Positions 13,011-21,542 of a DNA stretch of 21,743 bases are shown here, one piece after another. The stretch covers positions 1 through 21,743 of the forward strand of contig JAIRZN010000189.1 in NCBI GenBank assembly GCA_031267205.1, given 5' to 3'. The stretch's first letter is position 1. Each line of letters starts with the position of its first letter. Under the pieces are notes generated by a model. That model had not been told where the DNA came from. It was given only the letters and a program-made list of their open reading frames with translations, and made no database searches. The stretch is from Tannerellaceae bacterium (lineage in GTDB: Bacteria > Bacteroidota > Bacteroidia > Bacteroidales > Tannerellaceae). Both the position numbers and the translations under genes were made by a program.

Positions 13011-14526
13011 TGTACTTGCAACAGTCGGGCAGCGAGTCGTAAACGCTGTCGGCGGCCTTGTACGCATCGGTATCGTGTCCGGACAGGGCGACGGCCTGAG
13101 CCACGTCGGAGGGCGATGTCTGCGCCGCGATATATTCTATCGACAGTTGCTTTGTCTCCATATCCCACGATGCGGCGACTACTCCCGTGAGGCTTCCTGC
13201 GGCAGTTTCGATACGTTCCTTGCACATCTCGCAAAGTCCGGCTACCGCGAATGAAGTTTTGATCGCGCCGACGCCGGGCGTATTATTATTCATCATGCTC
13301 GGCTTACCCTCCAGTTGCGCGCTCGCATCTATGGCGAAGGCGCCCGAAGTTACGACCTCTTCGCCCTCTTCGAGGCCTGAGATTATAGAGTACATGTCGC
13401 CGAGCGAAGTTCCGAGTTCAACTTCCCGTAAAGAAAAGGATGGGGTAGGGGAGTTGGGCCGGCGGACGTATACTATCGAGCGTTTGCCTGTCCATAGCAC
13501 GGCTGTTTTGGGCGCCGTAAGCGTTGACGGCAAGGTTTCGGTTTCCACTTTGGCCAGTGCATACATTCCCGGTTTAAGCAGCAAGCCCGGATTGCTTGTT
13601 TCGACCCTGACCTTAGCCGTGCGTGTTGTCATGTCGAGTGAGGGGTCGATAAAGGCTACCCGTCCCGTATACTTTTTCCCAGGCAAAGCCTGGAGCGTAT
13701 ACGTAAGCCGGTCGCCTTGCCTGATATACGGCAGGTCTGCTTCGTAAGCATCAAACATAGCCCATACCGACGACAGGCCGGTTAATTCAAACAGGACGCT
13801 TCCCTGGTTTACGTAATCGCCTTCTGCAACCTTACGCGCTGCGACGATACCGCCGGCCTGCGCCATAATATCTGTCAGCGCCGACGTTTGGCCCGACGCC
13901 TCAATCTCTGCAATCTGACGGTCGGTTAGCTTCATCAGGCGCAGTTTGCCGCGCGCAGCTTCAATCAATCCCGCCTGCGACTTGTCGGCGGCGTACATAT
14001 CGGCCGCTTCCAGCAGTTCCCGCTGTGCGTTAAGCAGGGTAGGGGAGTAGATTGTAGCTATTTTCTGGCCTTCGAGGATAGTTTCGCCGGTGAAATTGAC
14101 GTGCAGCTTTTCTATGCGGCCGCCTGCGTGTGCTACTTCGGAACGTGCGAGGCGTTCGTCGGATTGTATCGTGCCGTAGAGGAATATTTCCTTTATGGCG
14201 GCGCCCCTTGTCACCCTCGCCGTCTGTACGTCGGCAAGAGCGGCGGCTTCTTCCGATAGCATAATGTCGGCGGAGGCGGTCGACACGCTGCCTGACGGTA
14301 CGAGCCTTATAAGCTCCATGGCGCATATCGGGCATTTGCCGGGTTTGTCTTGTCTTATCTGCGGATGCATGGAGCATGTCCATACTTCGTCGGCGACGCC
14401 GGTAGCGTGGTTGTGACTTTCCGGTTCCTGCGTCCGTCCGAAAAACAGCCATCCGGCCGCAATTCCCAGTAAGATGCCGGCAGTGCAGGATGCGACGGCT
14501 GCCTTTATATCTTTCGTTGTCTTCAT
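13003..14526 (-). CDS. cusB: CusB-type efflux RND periplasmic adaptor with N-terminal metal-binding motif and C-terminal HMA domain
   Basis: The 507-residue protein has an N-terminal membrane anchor (about 9-30). Next comes the heavy-metal-binding segment at 49-73 (WTCSMHPQIRQDKPGKCPICAMEL), typical of CusB-like adaptors of Cu+/Ag+ pumps. A membrane-fusion core follows: barrel-sandwich halves around VAHAGGRIEKLHV and AGGIVAARKVAEGDYVNQG, a helical hairpin between them, and beta-barrel segments to about residue 400. After a short linker near PSMMNNNTPG comes an HMA domain from about 424 with Cys 432 and Cys 435 and the ending LPDCCKYRL. Most adaptors lack this tail. It would gather metal and hand it to the pump. 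The start overlaps the cusC stop in an ATGA arrangement. Confidence 0.93.
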   Translation of the reverse strand: MKTTKDIKAAVASCTAGILLGIAAGWLFFGRTQEPESHNHATGVADEVWTCSMHPQIRQDKPGKCPICAMELIRLVPSGSVSTASADIMLSEEAAALADVQTARVTRGAAIKEIFLYGTIQSDERLARSEVAHAGGRIEKLHVNFTGETILEGQKIATIYSPTLLNAQRELLEAADMYAADKSQAGLIEAARGKLRLMKLTDRQIAEIEASGQTSALTDIMAQAGGIVAARKVAEGDYVNQGSVLFELTGLSSVWAMFDAYEADLPYIRQGDRLTYTLQALPGKKYTGRVAFIDPSLDMTTRTAKVRVETSNPGLLLKPGMYALAKVETETLPSTLTAPKTAVLWTGKRSIVYVRRPNSPTPSFSLREVELGTSLGDMYSIISGLEEGEEVVTSGAFAIDASAQLEGKPSMMNNNTPGVGAIKTSFAVAGLCEMCKERIETAAGSLTGVVAASWDMETKQLSIEYIAAQTSPSDVAQAVALSGHDTDAYKAADSVYDSLPDCCKYRL

Positions 14527-16028
14527 ATATCTTCGTTCTTTCTGTAAGCAATAAGTTTTTGAATCGAAGCCACCGCCGTATTGCAGTCCGCAATGGCTTC
14601 AGCTTCCTTGAGTTGATAATCCGATAAGAGGCGCAGTATACGTATAACGCCGTCAAGACCTCCATCGCCCGACACAAATTCCTGCAAAGCAATACCGGCG
14701 GCCGTGCGTGCGGCGGCAGACTGGCGGCGGTAGAGGTCGATGCGGCGTCCTGCATCGTTTATGCGGTAAACCGAGCGGCGAAGCTCGGCCTCTATACGGT
14801 TTATTGCGCCCGCGTACTTTCCGTCGGCGGCCTCCTGTCTTAGTCTGCTCTCTGCGCGGACGGCGTTATACTTCCTGCGGTATATGGGAATGGAAACCGA
14901 CAGCATCGGCATCAGCATATCCTTGCCGTTCATAGCCTGAGGCGGTTCGTTCATGTTTTCCATTGATGAAGACCGTGTATTTGCGAGCGGAGCCATCAAC
15001 ATATACTGAAGGCCGACGCCAAACATAGGATAGCCCATTTTCCTGTCCATCTCAGCCTTTGCGCCGTAAGCAAGCGATTCCTCTCTAAGCATAGCCAGAG
15101 AGGGATTGCTTTCGCCTATTTCCTCCATAAGGCTTTTTACGTCCGCCATAAAAGGAATGAGCGTCAGGCTGTCGGGCAGCGATATGGGGCTATCGGCCGG
15201 CCTGTTCATGAGCAGGTTAAATCTCGCCTTGCCGACGCTTATTTCGTCTCTTACGCTCTCTTCAAGGCTCTCAATCTCCATCGCTTCAAGTTGTATCTGC
15301 AACACATCGGCAAGACCGCCCCCCATGGCGTTCATGCTGCCCGACGCCTGCATGGACGCTCCGGTTTCCATGTCTGCCGCAGGAGCTGAATCGACGATTC
15401 CGGTATTCATTCCCTGCATCTTCATCCCTCCCTGCGTCACGGCAGAGTTCGCGCTTACCATATTTGCACCAGGCGACAGGGCGGCAGACGGCGGCGCGGC
15501 ATAAGAGCTTCCGGTAGCGCCCGTCGAGGAGGCGTACTTGCCGAGAGCGAGCCTTTCGATATGTTGTAGCCATTGCCTGTTGCTTTCGCTGTTTACGAGC
15601 TTCTGTTGCGCCGCGCATAAGGCATACCACTGTATGCGGACGTCAAGCAGAACGTTGGCCTCAACTTCGCGAAGCTCCTCGAAAGCCATGTTCGCCATGT
15701 GTTGAGCTTCCGTGCGCGCCGCTTTGCGCGTACCGAACCACGGGAACATTTGCATCAGTTGAAACTGCGCCGCCTGGCGTCCCATGGGATATTCCATCGG
15801 ACTGATAAAGACGCCCGCTTCGAGCGTCGGATCGGAGAAAGCCCCTGCCTGCGGAAGCCTCTCAAGCGCCGCCTTTGCTACAAGGCGCGCTGCGGATATG
15901 TCGGGATTGTTCTCCGCTGCTACGGCAAGGTAATGGATCAAGGAATCATTCTGCGCCGACTCCTGCGCCGCCGTAAGAGCCGGACAAAGGGCTATGTATA
16001 TACATATGATATATATGCTTCGTTTCAT
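14523..16028 (-). CDS. cusC: CusC-type TolC family outer membrane channel with Met-rich inserts
   Basis: The 501-residue protein has a signal peptide (about 1-21) and the two-fold TolC repeat. Family marks are LMQMFPWFGT (91-100), the YALCAAQQKL helix, DVLQIQLEAMEIESLEESV (241-259), SVSIPIYRRKY (377-387) and a second hairpin tip near FVSGDGGLDGVIRIL. It forms the outer membrane exit duct of the tripartite pump. A Met/Ser/Ala-rich insert of about 60 residues (roughly 170-238, including GGMKMQGMN and SMNAMGGG) replaces the usual short turn between KYASS-TG and DVL, which is the first periplasmic hairpin tip in TolC proteins. A second Met-rich loop lies at 342-375. It overlaps its neighbours on both sides by four bases. 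Confidence 0.9.
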   Translation of the reverse strand: MKRSIYIICIYIALCPALTAAQESAQNDSLIHYLAVAAENNPDISAARLVAKAALERLPQAGAFSDPTLEAGVFISPMEYPMGRQAAQFQLMQMFPWFGTRKAARTEAQHMANMAFEELREVEANVLLDVRIQWYALCAAQQKLVNSESNRQWLQHIERLALGKYASSTGATGSSYAAPPSAALSPGANMVSANSAVTQGGMKMQGMNTGIVDSAPAADMETGASMQASGSMNAMGGGLADVLQIQLEAMEIESLEESVRDEISVGKARFNLLMNRPADSPISLPDSLTLIPFMADVKSLMEEIGESNPSLAMLREESLAYGAKAEMDRKMGYPMFGVGLQYMLMAPLANTRSSSMENMNEPPQAMNGKDMLMPMLSVSIPIYRRKYNAVRAESRLRQEAADGKYAGAINRIEAELRRSVYRINDAGRRIDLYRRQSAAARTAAGIALQEFVSGDGGLDGVIRILRLLSDYQLKEAEAIADCNTAVASIQKLIAYRKNEDI

Positions 16029-19000
16029 GCTGTCTTATTTTGTTGTTTGCGTATGCTTGCTTCCCGCCACCAACATTGAAGGACAGGGACGACAAACATT
16101 GTCATTGATTGTATCAGCATACCGCCGAACGTTGGTATGGCCATCGGCGACATGATGTCGGAGCCTTTACCCGACGAGGTGAGCACCGGAAGGAGGGCTA
16201 TCAGCGTTGTGGCCGTCGTCATCATGGCCGGACGGACACGTCTCAACCCGGCGTGTACGACAGCTTCGCGTATATCCTCCCTTGTGCGGGGATTGCGGGC
16301 GAGGAAGGTGTCGTGTATGTAGGTTCCCATCAACACGCCGTCGTCGGTAGCTATGCCGAAGAGCGCAATGAAGCCGACCCATACGGCTATGCTGAGATTC
16401 ACCGTATGCATATTGAACATGTCGCGCAAGTTTGTCCCGCCGACGGAGAAATTCATGAACCACGGCTGCGCGTAAAGCCATAGCAGTATAAATCCTCCCG
16501 CGAAGGCCACAAATACGCCGGAGAAGTGAATCAGCGAAGCCGTCACCGTCCTAAACTTGAAGTATAGCGTCATAAAGATAGCCAGCAGGCATAACGGGAT
16601 AACAATACCCAAGCGCGCCGAGGCGCGTTGCTGCTGCTCATAATTGCCGGCAAACCGGTATGACACTCCCGGTGGCAGGCGAAGTTCGCCTTTGGCTATC
16701 TTGTCGTCGAGGAGTCGCGCGGCCTCGTGCACGACGTCGACCTCCGCCCGTCCTTCTGCTTTGTCGAATATAACGTAGCCGGTGAGGAAGGTGTTCTCGC
16801 TTTGAATCATCTGCGCTCCTTTGACATACTCTATGTCGACCACGTCGCCGAGAGGTATCTGGGCGCCTGTCGCCGACGGCACTATTATACGTTTCAGAGC
16901 CTCCGGATCGTTGCGAAGTTCGCGCGGATAACGCAGCCTGACGGGGAAGCGTTCACGCCCTTCAACCGTAGTCGTTAGCGTCATCCCGCCTACGGCAGCG
17001 CTTATTGCTTCCTGTAGTCCGGCAACGTCGATGCCATGCCGGGCCATGTTGCGGCGGTTGAGGCGTATTTCGATGTAGGGCGCGCCTACTGCACGATCAT
17101 AGAACACCGTCGACGGAATTATTGAGGGCGATTCCTTCAGCGCAGCTTCCAGCGCTATCCCTCCTTGCTCTATGCTTTCGAGATCGGGGCCGGATACCTT
17201 TAGCCCCATCGCTGCACGCATTCCTGTCGACAGCATCACGAGCCGCGCCTCGATAGGCTGGAGCCGTGGCGAGGACGTTAGTCCCGGAAGGTGTGATACG
17301 TTGATAATCTCCTGCCATATATCGTCCGTCCTCCTGATATGCGGGCGCCACTGCCGGAAATAGTCGCCGCCACTGCGGCTGGGCACGAGGCTGTCGGCGG
17401 GAATGAGGCGGAATCCGTCGGCTGGGTTATACTTCGAGCCGTCAATCAGCAGGTACTCGCCGCTGCTATTCACCTTGAAACGCTGCCTCCGCCCGTTGGA
17501 GTCAAGTATATATTCGGGCCTGTAATTGATGGTATTCTCAAACATCTGCACCGGCGCAGGGTCGAGGGCTGAGGCGACGCGCCCCCATTTGCCGACGGTT
17601 ATTTCGACCTCAGGGATGGCCGAGATTCGCTTGTCGAGTATCCCCATCAGGCTGCGGTTCTGTTCTATGCCCGTGTGAGGCATACTTGTCGGCATTAGAA
17701 GGAATGAGCCTTCGTCCAAGCTTGGCATGAACTCAAGGCCTATGTTTCGCCACACCGCTCCGCCTGCCACGAGCGTCAGTAGTGGGATGAGCATAAACTT
17801 GAGGCGGTTTGCAAGGCACCACCTGAGTATAGGCTCGTAGCGGGCAACCATCAGCCAAAGGATACCGAGTATCGACCCGACGGCGGCTACGACAAACAAC
17901 AGGTTCGCCCCAAAGCCCGCTTCCGTTCCCGCAGGCAGCCATTCGCCGGTAAGCAGCGCGACGGCGAGGCATAAGACAGCCGCCCGCGCATATAAACCCG
18001 CCCTTTTCGGCAGCCTGGCCTTAATCCTGTCAAGAAAGGCCGGCGGCGCCAGTACATAGTAGGCTATCGAGGGCAAGAGTATGAAACCGGCTATGAAGGC
18101 CGAGACAAGGACGAACGTTTTTGTATACGCAAGGGGCGAGAACAGTTTGCCTTCCTGCGCTTCGAGAGTGAAGACGGGCAGGAAGCTAATTATCGTCGTC
18201 AACATCCCAACCGTCAGTGCGCCGCCCACTTCCTTCACGCTGCGGTACAGCAGGGCGGCAAAGTCCTTGCCGCGACGGACGCCCGGATGTTCGTCGATAT
18301 GCCGGAGCATATTTTCGACAAGAACTATCCCGACATCTACAACGACGCCGATGGCTATCGCTATGCCGGAAAGCGCGACGATGTTGGCATCCACTCCCAT
18401 GTAGCGCATTATAATAAATGTAGCAAGTACGGCGACCGGAAGTATAACGGATATAACTATCGAGGCGCGCAGACGGAAGACCATCGCTATTACGACTATT
18501 ATGCATATCAGTATCTCGTGCGTCAAGGCTGTTTCGAGCGTACCTATCGTTTCGCGTATGAGACCTGAACGATCGTAAAATGGAACAACCGTGACTTTGG
18601 AAACAGTGCCGTCTTCGAGCGTTTTCTGCGGAAGGCCGGCATATATCTCGGCGATTTTCTCCTTCACAGCTTCTATTACCTTCATCGGGTTCGAGCCGTA
18701 ACGGGCGACTACGACGGCGCCGGCGGCTTCGACGCCTTCCTTGTCAAGCCCTCCCCTGCGCTCGGCGGGTCCAAGATTGACGAAGGCGACGTCGCGAATG
18801 CGTACCGGGACGCCGTTGCGCGTACCGACGACGGCCTCCTCAAGGTCGGACACGTCCGTTATATATCCCAGCCCGCGGACAAGGTACTCGGCGCGGTTTA
18901 TTTCCATCGTGCCGGCTCCTATGTCGAGATTGCTGTTCCTGACGGCATTCATGACGTCCATAACCGAGACCCCGTAAGCGAGCATGGCGTTGGGATTGAT

Positions 19001-19612
19001 CTCGACCTGGTATTCCTTCACGAAGCCGCCTATCGAAGCCACCTCGGCAACGCCTTCGACCGACGACAGGGCGTAGCGGACGTAGAAATCCTGTATCGTG
19101 CGCAGCTCCTCCGCATCCCATCCTCCCGCAGGCTCGCCCGTCGGAGTGCGCCCTTCGAGAGTATACCAGAAGACCTGTCCAAGCGCCGTTGCGTCAGGGC
19201 CGAGCGCAGGGCTAACTCCTTCGGGCAGCGTTCCCGGCGGCAGCGAACCGAGCTTCTCAAGCACGCGGGAACGGCTCCAATAAAACTCCACGTCGTCGTC
19301 GAATATGATGTATATAAAAGACATCCCGAACATAGACGTACTCCTGACCGTCTTCACGCCGGGAATACCAAGCAGCGAGGTGGAGAGCGGATATGTTATC
19401 TGATCCTGGATGTCTTTGGGCGAGCGGCCCATCCATTCGGTAGCAACTATCTGCTGGTTCTCGCCTATATCGGGAATGGCGTCAACGGCCACCGGATCGC
19501 GCGGCAGCAACCCTGCGCCGCCGTCAAACGGCGATACCGATATGCCCCATGCCGCGATGAGAACAAGCAGCATGACGGCGACCAATCTGTTTTCAAGAAA
19601 GTATCTGATCAT
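16025..19612 (-). CDS. cusA: CusA/CzcA-type heavy-metal efflux RND pump, Cu+/Ag+ class
   Basis: The 1195-residue inner membrane proton antiporter has the RND layout with two large periplasmic loops. The proton-relay segment GIAIAIGVVVDVGIVLVENM (Asp 426, Glu 433) is of the CusA kind, not the DFG kind of divalent-cation pumps. Three Met residues in conserved contexts (MPTSMPH Met 640, PVQMFENTI Met 690, RLVMLSTGM Met 793) correspond to the copper-binding Met triad of E. coli CusA (573, 623, 672). This supports export of Cu+ or Ag+. It is about 150 residues longer than E. coli CusA because of an extra hydrophobic region near 540-592 and a longer loop near 700-765. It overlaps cusC by four bases and follows the Cys-rich small gene by 79 bases. 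Confidence 0.93.
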   Translation of the reverse strand: MIRYFLENRLVAVMLLVLIAAWGISVSPFDGGAGLLPRDPVAVDAIPDIGENQQIVATEWMGRSPKDIQDQITYPLSTSLLGIPGVKTVRSTSMFGMSFIYIIFDDDVEFYWSRSRVLEKLGSLPPGTLPEGVSPALGPDATALGQVFWYTLEGRTPTGEPAGGWDAEELRTIQDFYVRYALSSVEGVAEVASIGGFVKEYQVEINPNAMLAYGVSVMDVMNAVRNSNLDIGAGTMEINRAEYLVRGLGYITDVSDLEEAVVGTRNGVPVRIRDVAFVNLGPAERRGGLDKEGVEAAGAVVVARYGSNPMKVIEAVKEKIAEIYAGLPQKTLEDGTVSKVTVVPFYDRSGLIRETIGTLETALTHEILICIIVVIAMVFRLRASIVISVILPVAVLATFIIMRYMGVDANIVALSGIAIAIGVVVDVGIVLVENMLRHIDEHPGVRRGKDFAALLYRSVKEVGGALTVGMLTTIISFLPVFTLEAQEGKLFSPLAYTKTFVLVSAFIAGFILLPSIAYYVLAPPAFLDRIKARLPKRAGLYARAAVLCLAVALLTGEWLPAGTEAGFGANLLFVVAAVGSILGILWLMVARYEPILRWCLANRLKFMLIPLLTLVAGGAVWRNIGLEFMPSLDEGSFLLMPTSMPHTGIEQNRSLMGILDKRISAIPEVEITVGKWGRVASALDPAPVQMFENTINYRPEYILDSNGRRQRFKVNSSGEYLLIDGSKYNPADGFRLIPADSLVPSRSGGDYFRQWRPHIRRTDDIWQEIINVSHLPGLTSSPRLQPIEARLVMLSTGMRAAMGLKVSGPDLESIEQGGIALEAALKESPSIIPSTVFYDRAVGAPYIEIRLNRRNMARHGIDVAGLQEAISAAVGGMTLTTTVEGRERFPVRLRYPRELRNDPEALKRIIVPSATGAQIPLGDVVDIEYVKGAQMIQSENTFLTGYVIFDKAEGRAEVDVVHEAARLLDDKIAKGELRLPPGVSYRFAGNYEQQQRASARLGIVIPLCLLAIFMTLYFKFRTVTASLIHFSGVFVAFAGGFILLWLYAQPWFMNFSVGGTNLRDMFNMHTVNLSIAVWVGFIALFGIATDDGVLMGTYIHDTFLARNPRTREDIREAVVHAGLRRVRPAMMTTATTLIALLPVLTSSGKGSDIMSPMAIPTFGGMLIQSMTMFVVPVLQCWWREASIRKQQNKTA

Positions 19613-19691
19613 CTTTATACGGTTATGGATGATTAACTATTGACTGATAAATTAAGAGATACGAACTGTGCGCGCGTCGGCGCTTGCGGAG

Positions 19692-20126
19692 TCAATTCCT
19701 CCAGACGCAAACGAGGGCGAGGCGTTCCTGGGCGCGCCTGTGTACGGCGCCGGGTGGGAAGATTTTTTGCCTTACAGGTACAGGCAGTGCATATATGCTT
19801 GTCGCGGACGGATTGAAGACAGCGCATAACGAATCCGCCACATGTTGCAGCGGCACGGCCTTCACGGTCTGTTGCAGTTGGTAGGTGTCGGTAGATAACG
19901 CAAGCGTATAATCCGAGCAGCAAGGCTCGGCATAATCCGAGACAGCCACGCCCCCGCCGGCATCCTCTCCGCCGGCATCCTCAGCCATGCCGCCGCAGCA
20001 AGCCCTTCCCGCCTCGCCTAAGCCAGCGGAATGGAAGCTTCCGCCGCAAAAATGAACGGCCAGCGTCGGCTTGACCGCCATCACCGGCAAAACAATAAGC
20101 AAGAGTATGGATATGATTCGCTTCAT
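19692..20126 (-). CDS. HYC_CC_PP-type Cys-rich small exported protein
   Basis: This 144-residue protein has a signal peptide (KRIISILLLIVLPVMAV). It then carries HFCGGSF, a first Cys pair in RACCGG, a second in EPCCSD, and IFPPG near the C-terminus. The ordered His-x-Cys, Cys-Cys and Pro-Pro landmarks match the HYC_CC_PP family, which I recall beside metal-efflux genes in Bacteroidetes; here the first mark is HFC. A role in metal binding or sensing at the envelope is suggested by the Cys content and by its place as first gene before cusA. An upstream ATG at 20141 would add MYICR, but it overlaps the promoter-like site, so the ATG at 20126 is preferred. A Gly/Asp/Glu-rich segment separates the two Cys pairs. 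Confidence 0.7.
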   Translation of the reverse strand: MKRIISILLLIVLPVMAVKPTLAVHFCGGSFHSAGLGEAGRACCGGMAEDAGGEDAGGGVAVSDYAEPCCSDYTLALSTDTYQLQQTVKAVPLQHVADSLCAVFNPSATSIYALPVPVRQKIFPPGAVHRRAQERLALVCVWRN

Positions 20127-20130
20127 ACGG

Positions 20131-20138
20131 CAAATGTA
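20131..20138 (-). promoter_or_regulatory. Possible -7 element for the efflux operon
   Basis: TACATTTG on the minus strand is a perfect match to TAnnTTTG and identical to the element before the second DUF6261 gene. It is only about 5 bases upstream of the preferred ATG at 20126, so the message would be almost leaderless. No clear -33 element is seen at the usual spacing, so an activator-dependent promoter or a chance match within MYIC coding sequence are both possible. Confidence 0.35.
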
Positions 20139-20245
20139 CATTATAAAGCCGTAATATCACGCGGATGGATAAAAATCGAGGATATTTCTTCCCCATTCGC
20201 CGAAGAGCCAAGCCCATTATCCATACCGGAGCCCGTATAGCGTTT

Positions 20246-20334
20246 GGAGGTCGTGCATGGAAATTCTCCCCTCAAAAAGTGCTTTCGGAGGTCGTGCTAA
20301 AAAAATACGCCTACGACAATGCCGGAGGCAGCGC
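20246..20334. repeat. Cluster of GGAGGTCGTGC repeats
   Basis: GGAGGTCGTGC occurs at 20246-20256 and 20287-20297, and a diverged form GGAGGCAGCGC at 20324-20334. The last two are each followed by TAAAAAAAT. A further exact copy is at 4441-4451. The spacing is 41 and 37 bases. The cluster lies in the gap 20142-20431 between the HYC_CC_PP-type gene and the hydrolase gene, and no gene is supported there. Confidence 0.6.
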
Positions 20335-20335
20335 T

Positions 20336-20360
20336 AAAAAAATCTTCCCCTCGAAGGGGA
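20336..20360 (-). terminator. Rho-independent terminator candidate after the hydrolase gene
   Basis: On the minus strand TCCCC, the loop TTCGA and GGGGA form a 5-bp GC-rich stem (20360-20346), followed after three bases by seven Ts (20342-20336). It lies about 70 bases beyond the stop of the metallo-hydrolase gene and has the form of a short intrinsic terminator. Confidence 0.5.
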
Positions 20361-20431
20361 TTATAAGGACATGGACGCAGATATATGTTAAGGCTTCGAG
20401 CCGAAGGCGTAGGCGCTTGGGCGTTTTTATT

Positions 20432-21526
20432 CTACACGTCCGGCCACCAGCGGGCGAATGTCTGCGTGGTGTCACGGAGGAGGACGATTTCGCCTGTCTT
20501 GGGCGTTAGCAGACGGAAGCCTGCGTCGGCGTCGCTTAGCTCGCTGAGGCGTTGCAGCGGCTCGTTCCAGTCGTGGTTGCTCATTGAGAATTTGGAATTG
20601 TGCACCGGTATCACATTTTTGGCGTGCAAATCTTTAGCCGCCTGCAATGTTTCTTCCGGTTGTAAATGGATATACCGCCACGCGCTATTGTATTGCCCGT
20701 TTTCGAGCAGTGCGAAGTCTATCGAGCCGAAACGTTCGCCGATGCGAGCAAAGTGCGTATCATAGCCGCCGTCGCCACCTATATATAATGTAAGCGTTTC
20801 GCTTTTCAGGAGGAATGACGCCCATAAGGACTGTTTGGCCTTGAACCCCCGTCCCGAAAAGTGACGCGCGGGAAAGCAGTGAATCGCGAAGCAGGAATCG
20901 AGTTCGAGAGAGTCCTCCCAATCCATTTCGACAACGTTTGATTCGTCGTAGCCCCATCTTTCGAAATGCGCCCCTACGCCAAGCGGACATATGACCTTAC
21001 CTGTGCGCGGCCTCAACGCCTTTACGGTCGGGTAGTCCAAGTGGTCCCAATGGTCGTGCGTGATTATCAGGTAGTCGATGTCAGGAATATCTTCAGGGTC
21101 AAAAGCATCCGCCCCCTTGAAAGCCGTATTGACAAAGGGCGCAGGCGAGGCGGCGCGACTGAGGACGGGGTCTACCAGGAAACGCCTCCCTTCGGCCTGG
21201 AAGAAATACGACGAATGCCCGAACCACACCAGGAGATCATCCTGCAGACTGAGAGCGTTAAGGTCGGTCTTTACGACGGGTATTTCACCCTTAGGTTTGC
21301 GTTGTCTTGAGAAAGGCTGGAAGGCCGCTTTCAGGAAGTTTTCGGTCAATTGCGGCGTGACGCTTATGTTCTGAAAGCATCCGTCGCGATAGTTCGGGGA
21401 GGCCTGTATACTTTTCAGCCTCTCCTTACGAGGCGTTGCGCCGAACTTCGGGTGGGAGATATAAGCCCTGCAGCCAGCCGCCAGAAGGGAGAGCGTGAGA
21501 ATTGCGATTACCATTTTATGTTTCAT
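20432..21526 (-). CDS. Metallo-beta-lactamase fold lipoprotein hydrolase (NAPE-PLD/UlaG-like)
   Basis: The 364-residue protein has a signal peptide with lipobox LAAGC (Cys 19), so it is envelope-anchored. The metallo-hydrolase core carries WFGHSSYFF (101-109), the zinc-binding motif THDHWDHLD with His 157, His 159, Asp 161 and His 162, then ARHFSGRG (His 222), IGGDGGYD (Asp 252) and VIPVHNSKF (His 309). All expected metal ligands are present, so it should be catalytically active. The HSS-x-F and ARHFSGRG motifs resemble N-acyl-phosphatidylethanolamine phospholipase D-like and UlaG-like enzymes, but the substrate is not determined. It starts 16 bases after the stop of the DUF6377-type regulator gene and could share its transcript. 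Confidence 0.88.
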   Translation of the reverse strand: MKHKMVIAILTLSLLAAGCRAYISHPKFGATPRKERLKSIQASPNYRDGCFQNISVTPQLTENFLKAAFQPFSRQRKPKGEIPVVKTDLNALSLQDDLLVWFGHSSYFFQAEGRRFLVDPVLSRAASPAPFVNTAFKGADAFDPEDIPDIDYLIITHDHWDHLDYPTVKALRPRTGKVICPLGVGAHFERWGYDESNVVEMDWEDSLELDSCFAIHCFPARHFSGRGFKAKQSLWASFLLKSETLTLYIGGDGGYDTHFARIGERFGSIDFALLENGQYNSAWRYIHLQPEETLQAAKDLHAKNVIPVHNSKFSMSNHDWNEPLQRLSELSDADAGFRLLTPKTGEIVLLRDTTQTFARWWPDV

Positions 21527-21542
21527 ATTTATGTTTCATTTA

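Noticed and set aside
14030..14755. 241-codon minus-strand frame across the cusB/cusC junction
   Set aside because: It is a shifted frame of two certain genes, giving an Arg/His-rich peptide without recognisable motifs.
16025..19612. CzcA-type zinc/cobalt/cadmium pump
   Set aside because: The proton-relay segment lacks the DFG form and the copper Met triad is conserved, favouring the Cu+/Ag+ class.
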